DNA from: Thermoleophilia bacterium
Lineage (GTDB): Bacteria > Actinomycetota > Thermoleophilia > Gaiellales > Gaiellaceae
NCBI GenBank assembly: GCA_025929425.1
Contig: JAICME010000011.1
Coordinates: forward strand, 1-37,424
Direction of reading: 5' to 3'
Length of the DNA stretch: 37,424 nucleotides
Below are positions 30,853 through 37,424 of the stretch, piece after piece. Under the pieces are notes generated by a model that searched no databases, was not told the DNA's origin, and saw only the letters and a list, made by a program, of their open reading frames with translations. How positions within the stretch are numbered: position 1 is the first letter of the stretch; every line of letters starts with the position of its first letter. Made by a program: the position numbers and the translations under genes.

Positions 30853-32162
30853 GCGCCGGCCTCCTGCCTGTTCGCGCGGTGCGAGATGAGCATCAGCCCC
30901 GCGACGAGCAGGAAGTTGGCCACCACGCTCGACCCGCCGTACGAGACGAACGGGAGCGTGATGCCCGTGAGCGGAATGACCCGCGTGATCCCGCCGACGA
31001 TGACGAACGTCTGGAACGCGAAGCCGAAGCTGAGGCCGGCGGCGAGGAGCTTCGAGAACCCGTCCGTTGCGGCGAGCGCGATCCGGAAGCCGCGCAGCAC
31101 GAACGCCATGTAGAGGAGGAGCAGGGCCGACACGCCGATCAGGCCGAGCTCCTGCGCGAGCGCCGAGTAGATGAAGTCGGTGTTCAGGTCGGGGATGACC
31201 TGCTTGCCGGTGGTGCCCGTGAAGATCCCGTGGCCGAGGCCGGTGCCGCCGAAGCCGCCGTGGCCGAGCGAGTAGAGCGACTGCACCTCCTGGTAGCTCT
31301 GGCAGTTCTGGCGCAACATCATCTGGCCGTTCTGGGGGCAGAAAACAGGGTGCGTCGACCACGGCGAGAGCCAGTTCGTCACGCGTTCGCGCACGTGCGG
31401 CGTCCCCTGCGCGACGGCGAACGAGCCGACGAGGAAGAGCCCGAGCGCGGCTGCGACGAACGAGATCCGCGCCGTCGCGACGTAGAGCATCGCGAGGAAG
31501 ATCCCGTAGTAGAGGAGCGCGCTTCCGAGGTCGTTGGTGACGAAGAGGAGGAGCATCGCGGCGCCCCAGATCACGAGCAACGGGCCCCAGTCCTTCAGCC
31601 GTCCCTGGGCGAGCACCTCGCGCCGCTCGCGCAGGTAGGCGGCCAGGAAGACGATGAGCGCGATCTTCCCGAGCTCGCCCGGCTGGAACTGGAGCGAGCC
31701 GACGTGGATCCAGAGCCGGGCCCCGTTGATCGGCTCGCCGATCACGGGCAGCCGGGGCAGGAAGAGCAGGACGAGCGCCGTGACGCCGAAGACGTACTTG
31801 TAGCGCTCGAGCGCCCGGTAGTCGGAGTGGAGCGAGAAGAGCGTCGCCGCGAACACGCCGACGCCGATCACGATCCAGAGCCCCTGCCGGAACGCGTTGC
31901 CGGCGGGGCCGAGCCGGTAGATCTCCGTCACCCCGATCGCGGTGAGGAGCGCCGCCATCGGCAGGAGGTACGGATCGGCGAGCGGGACGGTCACCCGCGC
32001 CACGACGTGGGCGACGAGGTAGAGGCCGAAGAAGAAGACGGCATAGCCGAGGGAGCCGCCCGAGATCTGTGAGGAGAGCGCGATGTAGACGGTGGCGAAA
32101 CCGATCGCCGTCAGGACGCCGACCGTGAGGAGTGCGGCGAGCTCACGGTTGCGGAGAGTCAG
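30849..32162 (-). CDS. ftsW: FtsW/RodA-type peptidoglycan polymerase, CTG start
   Basis: 437 residues if started at CTG 32162, with about ten transmembrane helices of the SEDS family. SEDS motifs include INGARLWIHVGSLQFQPGELGK, TNDLGSALLYYG and the C-terminal FVSYGGSSVVANF. SEDS proteins polymerise glycan strands from lipid II with a partner PBP, here the next gene. The first ATG/GTG/TTG in frame is GTG 32003, which would remove the first one to two helices. The 53 codons before it encode LTLRNRELAALLTVGVL and further hydrophobic sequence characteristic of the family N-terminus. CTG 32162 overlaps the PP2C stop as CTGA. A large outer loop has two Cys (FCPQNG and QNCQSY). It may act in division or elongation; the symbol is provisional. 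Confidence 0.92.
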   Translation of the reverse strand: MTLRNRELAALLTVGVLTAIGFATVYIALSSQISGGSLGYAVFFFGLYLVAHVVARVTVPLADPYLLPMAALLTAIGVTEIYRLGPAGNAFRQGLWIVIGVGVFAATLFSLHSDYRALERYKYVFGVTALVLLFLPRLPVIGEPINGARLWIHVGSLQFQPGELGKIALIVFLAAYLRERREVLAQGRLKDWGPLLVIWGAAMLLLFVTNDLGSALLYYGIFLAMLYVATARISFVAAALGLFLVGSFAVAQGTPHVRERVTNWLSPWSTHPVFCPQNGQMMLRQNCQSYQEVQSLYSLGHGGFGGTGLGHGIFTGTTGKQVIPDLNTDFIYSALAQELGLIGVSALLLLYMAFVLRGFRIALAATDGFSKLLAAGLSFGFAFQTFVIVGGITRVIPLTGITLPFVSYGGSSVVANFLLVAGLMLISHRANRQEAGA

Positions 32163-33076
32163 CGGGACAGCCCCCAGACGACGAGCGCCGCGGCGACGAG
32201 CAGCACGACGAGCGCGACCAGGACGAGTCGCACGCGCCGCGCGTCCGGTGCGGGCGGCGCGGGACTGGACTCCTGCACCTGCTCGCGTGTCCGTTCGTCG
32301 GGCTCGTCTTCGTCCTCGGTGATCGCGGGCATCGCGACCGTGTCCTCCGTGCTCACCGGCGGGTCGGCCGAGATCCGGAACGCGACGGCCGTGATGTTGT
32401 CCTCGCCACCGCCGCGGTTGGCCGCGGTCACGAGCGCCTTCACGGCCTTGTCGAGATCGTCGCGATGGGTGTGGACGAGCTCGAGGATCTCCTCGTCGGA
32501 GACCATGTCGGTGAGCCCGTCGGAGCAGAGCAGGAACACGTCGTCCTCCTCTGCCTCGATCGTGAATCCGTCGACGTCGACGTCCGGATCGGTTCCCACC
32601 GCACGCGTGATCACACTCCGCTGCGGGTGGACGTGCGCCTCTTCCTCCGAGAGCCGACCGCTCTTGAGCAGCTCGTTCACGAGCGAGTGGTCGTCGGTCA
32701 GCTGCTCCATCTGGTCGCCGCGCACGAGATAGGCGCGCGAGTCGCCGACATGGCCGATCGCGACGGTCATCTCCTCGACGAGCGCAACGGTCATCGTCGT
32801 GCCCATGCCCGAGGCTGCGGGGTCGGTCGAGGCGCGGTCGTAGATGCGGCGGTTGGCCTCCTGGATCAGCGCATCGATCCGCTCGAGCCCCTGGAGCCCA
32901 TCGGAGTCCTCCCCCTCGAGCGCCGAGGCCGCCAGCCGAGACGCGACCTCGCCGGCCTGCGCACCGCCCATCCCGTCCGCGACGGCGAAGAGGGGCGGCG
33001 CGACGACGTAGTTGTCCTCGTTGCGACGCCGCCTGCGTCCGGTGTCGCTCGCAACTGCGAAGGCCGCTACGGGCAC
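32159..33076 (-). CDS. pstP: PP2C-family Ser/Thr phosphatase (PstP-like)
   Basis: 305 residues. Residues 1-235 form the PP2C domain with its metal-binding aspartates in GRRRRRNEDNYVV, VADGMGG, LCSDGLTD and GGEDNITAV. An acidic and Pro-rich linker follows, then one transmembrane helix near 282-302 with almost nothing outside. This differs from PstP of mycobacteria, which carries a larger outer domain. It removes phosphates placed by PknB and the other kinases of this locus. The GTG start at 33076 lies one base after the FhaB stop (TGAgGTG), and the stop overlaps ftsW as CTGA. Identification is secure. Confidence 0.94.
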   Translation of the reverse strand: MPVAAFAVASDTGRRRRRNEDNYVVAPPLFAVADGMGGAQAGEVASRLAASALEGEDSDGLQGLERIDALIQEANRRIYDRASTDPAASGMGTTMTVALVEEMTVAIGHVGDSRAYLVRGDQMEQLTDDHSLVNELLKSGRLSEEEAHVHPQRSVITRAVGTDPDVDVDGFTIEAEEDDVFLLCSDGLTDMVSDEEILELVHTHRDDLDKAVKALVTAANRGGGEDNITAVAFRISADPPVSTEDTVAMPAITEDEDEPDERTREQVQESSPAPPAPDARRVRLVLVALVVLLVAAALVVWGLSR

Positions 33077-33077
33077 C

Positions 33078-33578
33078 TCAGTCCTCCTCGACGACGAGGT
33101 CGGTCTCGCCGACGCGCAGGACGTCGCCGGCGCCGAGCCGTTGCGCGCCCACGACGCGCGCGCCGTTGACGTAGGTGCCGTTCGTGGAGTCGAGGTCCTG
33201 GACCCAGGGGCCGTCGCCTCGCATCTCGATCCGTGCGTGCCGGGCCGAGGCGAACTCGTCGCCCGAGAGCACGAGGTCGTTCTGCCCGCCGCGGCCGAGC
33301 GTCTTCGGCGCCGAGTTGAGCGGGAACTCGCCCCCTTCGTCGAGGCTCGGGCTGCGCTGGACGACCAGGCGCACGGCCTTGCGTCGTGGCGACCCGGGGC
33401 CGAGGCCTGCGGCAGCTGCGGCCGCCGGAGTGAGGATCATGCTGTCCTGGCTCGGCGCCCGCCGCTCCCTTCCGGCCGAGCGGATGACGCGGAGGACGAA
33501 GAGGTAGAGCAGGACGAGGAAGGCGATCTTGAGCGCGAGGAGCACCTCCGCGACGGTCGTAGAGGCGACCAGGACCAC
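33078..33578 (-). CDS. fhaB: FhaB-like membrane-anchored FHA-domain protein
   Basis: 166 residues. A transmembrane helix (about 10-30) leads to a linker with low complexity and a C-terminal FHA domain (about 90-160). The phosphothreonine-binding residues are in TLGRGGQNDLVL, SARHARIE and DLDSTNGTYVNG. In mycobacteria FhaB/FipA is bound through phospho-Thr and helps place wall synthesis at division sites. It follows FhaA by eight bases and precedes the phosphatase by one base, so all are co-transcribed. The start is GTG 33578. Confidence 0.92.
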   Translation of the reverse strand: MVLVASTTVAEVLLALKIAFLVLLYLFVLRVIRSAGRERRAPSQDSMILTPAAAAAAGLGPGSPRRKAVRLVVQRSPSLDEGGEFPLNSAPKTLGRGGQNDLVLSGDEFASARHARIEMRGDGPWVQDLDSTNGTYVNGARVVGAQRLGAGDVLRVGETDLVVEED

Positions 33579-33586
33579 GGGCGTTC

Positions 33587-34348
33587 CTATTCCCGCTCGG
33601 TCGAGAAGGTGACCGTCGTCTCGCCGAGCGTGAAGCGGGAGCCGTCGTCGAGCTGTGCACGCTGGACGCGGCGGCCGTCAATCTCGATCCCGTTCGTCGA
33701 GCCGAGGTCGACGAGCCAGTAGACAGAGCCCTCCTGCACGATCTCCGCGTGGCGGCGCGACACGTTCGGATCCTCGATCTGGACGTCGACGTCGCGTGAG
33801 CGGCCGAGCACGGAGCGCTTCTTGTCGAGAACCTTCCTTCCGCCGTTCCAGCTGAGGACGGCGACCTCCCGCTCCACACCGAGATCCTCGAGCGACGCCG
33901 CCTCGGTCGGCTGGGTCTGCGGCTTGTAGATCATCGTCGCACCGGGGGGCGTGCTCTCGGGCACCTCCGCTTCCCCGCGCCGGCCGTGCTGCGCCATGCG
34001 GGTCGCGATGCCGAACTCGCCGACTCCGAGGTCTTCGTCCGTCTCGAAGAGGATGTGCGGCGGCGTGAGCAATGCGTAGTTCTCGCGCGCGGCGTGCTCG
34101 GAGAGGTACTCCTCGAGCTCCGACACGAGCGAGTTCTCGTAGCCGGAGAACTGCTCGCGGTCACCCGGAGAGAGGTAGATCGTGTACTCGTTCGGGACGT
34201 AGACGTTCCGCACCGAGGTCGAGCGGTGGTCGTCCATCTCCTTCGCGAGCTTGCGCGCGAGCTCGACCGGCTGGACGTTCGTGCGGAAGGCGCGGCCGAA
34301 GACGCCCTCGAAGACTCGCTCCAACCTCTGTTCGATTCCGCGCAGCAC
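33587..34348 (-). CDS. fhaA: FhaA-like protein: DUF3662 domain plus FHA domain
   Basis: 253 residues from GTG 34348; the larger open frame upstream overlaps the kinase gene and is not used. The N-terminal 110 residues are the DUF3662 domain, with RGIEQRLERVFEGVFGRAF and NVYVPNEYTIYLSP. A short linker follows, and then an FHA domain (about 165-250) with SVLGRSRDVDVQIED, VSRRHAEI and DLGSTNGIEIDG. In mycobacteria FhaA binds the phosphorylated pseudokinase domain of MviN to restrain wall synthesis. The stop of the upstream kinase and this start share one base (TAGTG). It is cytosolic. Identification is secure. Confidence 0.94.
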   Translation of the reverse strand: MLRGIEQRLERVFEGVFGRAFRTNVQPVELARKLAKEMDDHRSTSVRNVYVPNEYTIYLSPGDREQFSGYENSLVSELEEYLSEHAARENYALLTPPHILFETDEDLGVGEFGIATRMAQHGRRGEAEVPESTPPGATMIYKPQTQPTEAASLEDLGVEREVAVLSWNGGRKVLDKKRSVLGRSRDVDVQIEDPNVSRRHAEIVQEGSVYWLVDLGSTNGIEIDGRRVQRAQLDDGSRFTLGETTVTFSTERE

Positions 34349-35970
34349 TAGCTCGCGGCGGAGGGTACCCCCAGCGCAGGAGCGCGAAGCGCTGTGAACG
34401 CCGCGATCGCCCATGACGAGAGAAGAAGCGGCACCGCGGCCGCGCTCGGGACGGCGGCCACGGTGAGGACGATCATCCCGGCGCCGAGCGCGGCGGCCGC
34501 CCATCGTCCGCGGGCACGGGCGTGGGGAAGCGCGACCGCGACGAGAGCGAGCGCACAGGCCTCGAGGAGGAGCGACGGGTGGTTGCCGGCGGCGCGGGCG
34601 AGCGATCCCGCGACGTCGAACGGGTCGCGGGCCTGGGCGACCCCGAGCCCGAGCGGCGCCGGGCCGCCGACGAGCGGGAGGGAGGCGTGGCGGATCCCGG
34701 CAGCGAGCGCCGCGGTCAGCACGCCGAGCAGCACGGTGAGCCCGCGCAGCGGCGCGGCGCGGACCCGCGCGGTGGCGAGCGGGAGCAGACCGAGCGCGGC
34801 GATCGGCGCAAGGAGCGGCCCGAGCACGAAGAGGAGCCCGGCTCGCGGCTCCCGCCACGTCACGAGCAGCCAGGCGGAGGCGAGCGCGGCATAGAGGAGG
34901 GCGAGCCCGAGCGAGATGTTCCCAAGTGGCAGCACCGGCACAGCGAGCGCGAGCGCGATCCCCGCGCGTTCGCGCCACAGGGTCGCCGCGGCGGCGAGCA
35001 CCCCGAGCCCGAACGGCCAGCCGTGCGGATAGAAGGGGAGAGCGGCTGCAGTCCAGCCGGCGAGAATCCCCGCGAGGGCGGCCGCGACGGCGGTCCCGGC
35101 GTCGATGCGCGACGGAATCGTGAACGCCGGTCGGGGCGAAGCCGCGAAGGAAGCAGCGCCGCGCAGGGCGTCTGCGAGATCCCTGGCCGTCGGCCGCCTG
35201 GCCGGGTTCGTCGCGAGCGAGCTGTCGACGACGCGGAGGACGCGCTTCGGGAGATCGGGGCGGAGCTCTCCCAGCGGCCGTGCGCCGGCCTCGATCGCAC
35301 GCGCGGTCTCCAGCATCGAGCCGCGCCAGAACGGGTGCCGTCCCGCGAGCGCCTCCCAGAGCATGACGCCGACCGCCCACACGTCCGCTGCCGGGGTCGC
35401 CTCGCCGCCCGCGAGCCGCTCGGGCGAGATGTACGCCAGCGTGCCGGGGACGTCTCCGGCCTCGGTCAGCGACTCGGCATCGGCCATCTGCGCGAGCCCG
35501 AAGTCGAGCACGCGGGCCGCGACGCGCTCACCGTCGAGGAGGAGGACGTTCGAGGGCTTGACGTCGCGGTGCAGGATCCCGGCCGCGTGGGCGTGGGCGA
35601 GGCCGTCGCAGACCTGCGCGCAGGCCTCGATCGCCGCGTCCTCCGAGAGTCCGCCGTCGCGCAGGGCCTCGCGGAAGGTGCGTCCGGGGACGAACTCGTA
35701 GGCGATGTAGACGTGGCGCGAGTCGCGCCCGAACCCGTATGCGCGCAAGCAGGCGGGATGCCGCAGCTGGGCAGCAGCCTTGGCCTCGCGCTCGGCACGC
35801 ATCGCGGACTTGCCCTCGCGGGCGACGATCTTCAGCGCGACGTCGAGCCCCGTCTTCTCGTCACGCGCCAGCCAGACCGAGCCCGAGCCGCCGCTGCCCA
35901 GCGGGCGCAGCGGCCGATACCGGTTGAGGACGAGCTCGGAGCCGGTGAGCGCTGGGGCAGCCTCTCCCAT
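34348..35970 (-). CDS. Ser/Thr protein kinase with polytopic membrane domain
   Basis: 540 residues. The kinase domain (about 18-270) has GSGGSGSVWLA, ALKIVAR, LHRDVKPSNVLL and LDFGLAQM, all catalytic residues being present. Instead of the usual single helix and outer sensor, the C-terminal half (about 290-535) is hydrophobic, with perhaps eight to ten transmembrane segments. This half resembles an integral sensor or channel-like module; no family is recognised. It heads the FHA-PP2C-FtsW-PBP-PknB operon, so it may be a second input controlling the same FHA proteins. The ATG at 35970 follows a 64-bp divergent gap. The stop overlaps fhaA by one base. Confidence 0.88.
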   Translation of the reverse strand: MGEAAPALTGSELVLNRYRPLRPLGSGGSGSVWLARDEKTGLDVALKIVAREGKSAMRAEREAKAAAQLRHPACLRAYGFGRDSRHVYIAYEFVPGRTFREALRDGGLSEDAAIEACAQVCDGLAHAHAAGILHRDVKPSNVLLLDGERVAARVLDFGLAQMADAESLTEAGDVPGTLAYISPERLAGGEATPAADVWAVGVMLWEALAGRHPFWRGSMLETARAIEAGARPLGELRPDLPKRVLRVVDSSLATNPARRPTARDLADALRGAASFAASPRPAFTIPSRIDAGTAVAAALAGILAGWTAAALPFYPHGWPFGLGVLAAAATLWRERAGIALALAVPVLPLGNISLGLALLYAALASAWLLVTWREPRAGLLFVLGPLLAPIAALGLLPLATARVRAAPLRGLTVLLGVLTAALAAGIRHASLPLVGGPAPLGLGVAQARDPFDVAGSLARAAGNHPSLLLEACALALVAVALPHARARGRWAAAALGAGMIVLTVAAVPSAAAVPLLLSSWAIAAFTALRAPALGVPSAAS

Positions 35971-36019
35971 GCAAGAGCGGAGATTGGCGACCGGGTCGGA
36001 CTGTCCTCCCCGACACGGT

Positions 36020-36025
36020 TAGGCT
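36020..36025 (+). promoter_or_regulatory. Possible -10 box of the CARDB-like protein gene
   Basis: TAGGCT fits TANNNT and ends nine bases before GTG 36035, giving a leader of only a few bases. The 64-bp divergent gap shows no convincing -35 element or promoter for the opposing kinase gene. Confidence 0.35.
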
Positions 36026-36034
36026 TGCCACCCA

Positions 36035-37195
36035 GTGAGCACGTTCGACGACGGGACAGAGCTCGAATTCTTCGACGAGCCGGAGACGCTCGAGGCCCCG
36101 AGCGGGCCGCGCCGGCGGATCAGGCCCCCGCGTCCCGGCGGCCCGCGCCGGCCCTCGCCGCCGCCGCCCGGAGCCGTCGCCCTCGCGAGGCTCGCGGGTC
36201 TCGTCGCGCTCGCGATCGCCGTGGTGGTCGGTTTCGTCTTCTGGGTCGGCTCGTGCCAGGGCAAGAGCAAGCACGACGAGTACTCCTCGTACATGACCGA
36301 CATGCGCTCGATCGCGCAGGACTCGGCTCAGCCGGGCGTCGCGCTGCCGACCGCGCTCGGCGCCCAGAAGCTGACCCTCGCCAGTCTCCAGTCGAAGCTC
36401 GAGCAGTGGTCGCGTCAGGAGCAGCAGGACTACGACGATGCGTTGCGGCTGCGGCCCCCCGGCCCGCTGCAGACCGCGCACCAGGCCGCGCTGGCCACAT
36501 TCCAGCTGCGGGCGATCGGGTTGACCGGCCTCGCGAACACGCTCTCCCAGGCGGACGCGAAGAGCTCGACGGAGGCAGGCAACGAGCTCGCCGCGCAGGC
36601 GCAGGTGCTCACCTCGAGCGACATCGTCTGGGCGAATCTCTTCCATCTGCCGGCGACGCAGACGCTGAAGAGCGTCGGGGTCAGGGGCGTGATCGCGCCG
36701 CCGTCCCAGATCGTCTCGAACCCCGAGGTGGTCAGCGCCAACTCGTTCTCGCTCGTCCTGGGGCGCTTGAAGTCCACGACGACCGGCGGCAAGGTGACCG
36801 GCCTGCACGGGAGCGAGCTCGTGAGCACCGAGGCCGTCGCGGGGACCAGCGTGAAGCAGCTCTCCACCTCCAGTCCGACGACAGTCGACGTCGGCGCGAA
36901 TCTCGCGTTCAAGGTCACGTTCACGGACTCAGGCAGCTTCCAGGAGGTGAAGGTGCCCGTGACGCTCACCGTCAGCGTTTTCGGCAAGACCGTCGTGACG
37001 AAGCAGAGGATCGTTGACTCGATCGCCTCGCACGAGACGACGTCGGTCTCCATCGGGAACCTCGGCCTTCCCACCTCGGCGTTCGGCGCGAATGCACGAA
37101 TCAAGGTGGAGGTCGGGAAGGTGCCAGGGGAGAAGAACCTGGACAACAACAGCGCTTCGTACCCGGTCTTCTTCAGCCTCTCCTCGGGCGGGTAG
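36035..37195 (+). CDS. Membrane-anchored extracellular protein with CARDB-like C-terminal domain
   Basis: 386 residues. The cytoplasmic N-terminus (1-46) is acidic, then basic and Pro-rich. One transmembrane helix lies near 47-70 (LARLAGLVALAIAVVVGFVF). Outside, a helical region (about 75-210) carries several Gln/Ala-rich heptad-like stretches. The last 110 residues form a beta-sandwich resembling CARDB/Ig-like domains, with VPVTLTVSVFGKTVV and the closing EKNLDNNSASYPVFF. No catalytic motif is visible. Its divergence from the kinase operon and its topology suggest a wall-associated protein, perhaps a kinase substrate through its cytoplasmic tail (inference). The GTG start at 36035 seems nearly leaderless. 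Confidence 0.78.
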   Translation: MSTFDDGTELEFFDEPETLEAPSGPRRRIRPPRPGGPRRPSPPPPGAVALARLAGLVALAIAVVVGFVFWVGSCQGKSKHDEYSSYMTDMRSIAQDSAQPGVALPTALGAQKLTLASLQSKLEQWSRQEQQDYDDALRLRPPGPLQTAHQAALATFQLRAIGLTGLANTLSQADAKSSTEAGNELAAQAQVLTSSDIVWANLFHLPATQTLKSVGVRGVIAPPSQIVSNPEVVSANSFSLVLGRLKSTTTGGKVTGLHGSELVSTEAVAGTSVKQLSTSSPTTVDVGANLAFKVTFTDSGSFQEVKVPVTLTVSVFGKTVVTKQRIVDSIASHETTSVSIGNLGLPTSAFGANARIKVEVGKVPGEKNLDNNSASYPVFFSLSSGG

Positions 37196-37198
37196 CTC

Positions 37199-37424
37199 TT
37201 GAGCTCGTCGGTCGCCGGAGTGATCGCGATCGCCGCTGCGGCCGTCGCGGTCGTCGCCATCGCGGTGGCGCTCGCCCTTCATGTGCGCCTGCGCCGCGTC
37301 CGCAACGCGCAGCTCGCGCTGCTGGGGAACGGGGGCAAGGATCTCGTGGAATTCGCGGTCTCGTTGCAGGGCCGAATAGACGGCCTGCACCGCACGCTCG
37401 ACGAGGTCGCTGCGGCGTTGTCGC
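37199..37424 (+). CDS. DUF4446-like membrane protein (5' part only)
   Basis: An open frame from TTG 37199 to the window end, four bases after the preceding TAG. The visible 75 residues start with a hydrophobic helix (about 4-28), followed by HVRLRRVRNAQLALLGNGG and KDLVEFAVSLQGRIDGLH with heptad character. This is the layout of DUF4446 proteins: an N-terminal anchor and a cytoplasmic coiled region followed by a small domain, which would lie beyond the window. The family call is from memory of the pattern. The function is unknown. It is probably co-transcribed with the CARDB-like gene. Confidence 0.65.
   Translation, partial: MSSSVAGVIAIAAAAVAVVAIAVALALHVRLRRVRNAQLALLGNGGKDLVEFAVSLQGRIDGLHRTLDEVAAALS

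Noticed and set aside
29365-31362. Longer PBP with a 170-residue N-terminal extension
   Set aside because: The extension is ftsW in another frame; GTG 30852 begins just before the membrane helix and overlaps the ftsW stop.
34522-37017. Open frame of 831 codons on the plus strand
   Set aside because: Antisense to the polytopic kinase and then out of frame with the CARDB-like gene; Arg/Glu noise.

Overview
The window comes from a high-GC bacterial chromosome with the habits of an actinobacterium. Most genes start with GTG, many adjacent genes overlap by four bases (GTGA/ATGA), and several genes look leaderless, with a TANNNT box 6-7 bases before the start codon. The gene content fits: a SufD/SufS/SufU/Rieske iron-sulfur set, a mycobacterial-type 190-residue dCTP deaminase, EttA, and the FHA-FHA-PP2C-FtsW-PBP-PknB cell-wall signalling cluster. 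The HD-GYP/LuxR and hydrolase/cyclase fusions suggest the class Thermoleophilia, but that placement is inference. No tRNA, rRNA, CRISPR array, phage or insertion sequence is visible.

Region 1 (1-8157): the 3' end of sufD, then a block of minus-strand genes (small membrane protein, ApbE, ferric-reductase-like haem protein, Kelch lipoprotein, EttA, MBL-fold protein, glutaredoxin-like protein), then sufS-sufU-Rieske on the plus strand. The Suf genes are therefore split by an opposing block of about 5.6 kb.

Region 2 (8154-15882): a signalling area. A Gly-rich membrane-anchored protein, a GGDEF diguanylate cyclase and a polytopic membrane protein form one minus-strand operon. Divergent from it is an alpha/beta-hydrolase/class III nucleotide cyclase fusion. 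Next come a tandem HD-GYP/LuxR regulator, a 90-residue protein and a solute-binding-type receptor that has no signal peptide.

Region 3 (15929-24778): mainly housekeeping and redox genes. These are an AarF/UbiB kinase-like protein, 3-methyladenine glycosylase I, an SRPBCC protein, a YceI/FMN-reductase pair divergent from a MarR/cupin pair, a zinc alcohol dehydrogenase, an NDUFA9-like SDR with dcd, and an aminotransferase. Between the SRPBCC and FMN-reductase genes (18529-18786) lies an apparently independent transcription unit of about 225 nt. It has its own promoter, a 14-base box complementary to the 3' end of 16S rRNA, a 13-codon ORF, a structured body and a strong terminator hairpin. This is the most unusual element in the window.

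Region 4 (24809-37424): cell-wall growth control. A Ser/Thr kinase with an extracellular discoidin-like domain converges on a long minus-strand operon: polytopic kinase, FhaA, FhaB, PP2C phosphatase, FtsW/RodA, PBP, PASTA kinase PknB and D-Ala-D-Ala ligase. Sensing, phosphorylation, phosphopeptide binding, dephosphorylation, septal or elongation synthesis and precursor supply are thus encoded together. Divergent from it are a membrane-anchored CARDB-like protein and the start of a DUF4446-like gene.

Two genes, ftsW and the diguanylate cyclase, appear to start at CTG inside a CTGA overlap, so routine gene calling would truncate both.
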